DNA of 32,175 bases from Gemmatimonadota bacterium (GTDB taxonomy: Bacteria; Gemmatimonadota; Gemmatimonadetes; Longimicrobiales; Gaopeijiaceae). Numbering within the stretch: position 1 is the first letter of the stretch; each line of letters starts with the position of its first letter. The stretch lies in NCBI GenBank assembly GCA_022564055.1, contig JADFMD010000021.1:1-32175 (forward strand), given 5' to 3'. Under the pieces are notes generated by a model. That model worked only from the letters and a program-made list of their open reading frames with translations. It was not told where the DNA came from and did no database searches. Below, piece by piece: positions 31,940 to 32,175 of this stretch. Made by a program: the position numbers and the translations under genes.

Positions 31940-32175
31940 TGGTTTTCGCGCGAGTCACCGGGCTCTACGTGCTGCTCCTCGCCGCTCAGGCCTGCAGCCC
32001 TTCAGAGCGAAGCGACCAAAACCTCGACGTCGTGATCGACACCGTTGGCGACACGGTCTCAGTCTTCACCAACGGTCCCGGGGCCTGGACTGGCCCCGCG
32101 ACGTTGACTCCGACTCTCTCGATAGGTGAGCTCGAGGGACAAGCCGAGTTCCTTTTCGGAAATGTCCAATCGATC
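31939..32175 (+). CDS. Beta-propeller-type lipoprotein, 5' part
   Basis: The ATG at 31939 shares its A with the preceding TGA, and 79 codons are open to the right window edge. The signal peptide MVFARVTGLYVLLLAAQAC has a lipobox with Cys at 19. The following residues, VVIDTVGDTVSVFTNG, look like a variant of the DSAG N-terminal strand, and SIGELEGQAEFLFGNVQSI matches the first propeller strand of siblings (VGxLEGDPxYxFxxV). It is therefore another family member in the same operon, cut by the window. Confidence 0.75.
   Translation, partial: MVFARVTGLYVLLLAAQACSPSERSDQNLDVVIDTVGDTVSVFTNGPGAWTGPATLTPTLSIGELEGQAEFLFGNVQSI

Noticed and set aside
1-32175. tRNA, rRNA, CRISPR array, insertion sequence or riboswitch
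   Set aside because: No cloverleaf with CCA-type acceptor, regular spaced repeats, transposase or known aptamer pattern was recognised by eye; a covariance-model search would be decisive.

Overview
The window is dense, GC-rich bacterial chromosome with GTG starts, 4-bp ATGA overlaps and Shine-Dalgarno sites. Several things point to an uncultured Gemmatimonadota (Longimicrobiales-like) or a close relative: an array of secreted six-bladed beta-propeller lipoproteins carrying the GxGxGPGEF signature, exported PQQ-propeller enzymes, the 3' tail of an ADOP-type ABC permease, and a pilin-like domain of the kind common in that phylum. This taxonomic call is inference from gene content; there is no rRNA or marker gene to settle it.

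Layout. (A) 1-3134 is a patchwork: the 3' end of a GIY-YIG-like protein, a small HExxH protein, a small lipoprotein, an orphan HicB-type antitoxin, a decayed TolB/WD40 fragment and a lipoprotein serpin with an inhibitory-type reactive loop. (B) 3297-9955 is an envelope-directed enzyme cluster: two PQQ-dependent dehydrogenases, a cupin, a metallo-beta-lactamase-fold hydrolase and an HpcH/HpaI aldolase, all with export signals. (C) 10014-10703 is a higBA toxin-antitoxin module with a clear promoter/palindrome, lying against the 20-residue tail of a lost ADOP permease; a membrane-anchored DsbA-like thioredoxin follows. (D) 11632-18389 is a tandem array of beta-propeller proteins: one antisense remnant and five intact genes, the first with a C-terminal pilin-like domain. 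(E) 18466-19921 is a translationally coupled ECF sigma / one-TM anti-sigma candidate / CpxP-Spy-like periplasmic protein operon. (F) 20093-32175 is a beta-propeller lipoprotein, a complete tripartite efflux operon (adaptor, TolC, two different RND permeases), and two more beta-propeller lipoproteins, the last cut by the window edge.

How the parts may work together. Region B could form an extracytoplasmic oxidation route for alcohols, sugars or aromatic-derived compounds, with the DsbA-like protein serving exported proteins generally. Region E looks like a periplasmic sensor circuit (compare CnrYXH/ZraP/CpxP systems) and sits beside a pump operon with an ECF-like promoter candidate, so a sense-and-export circuit is a reasonable hypothesis. 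The beta-propeller lipoproteins have no assigned role; two sister copies bracket the pump operon.

No tRNA, rRNA, CRISPR array, insertion sequence or origin was recognised. No stretch over 300 bases lacks a gene or gene remnant; the longest non-coding piece, about 270 bases at 10598-10869, holds the higBA promoter, the permease tail and a GC-rich hairpin.
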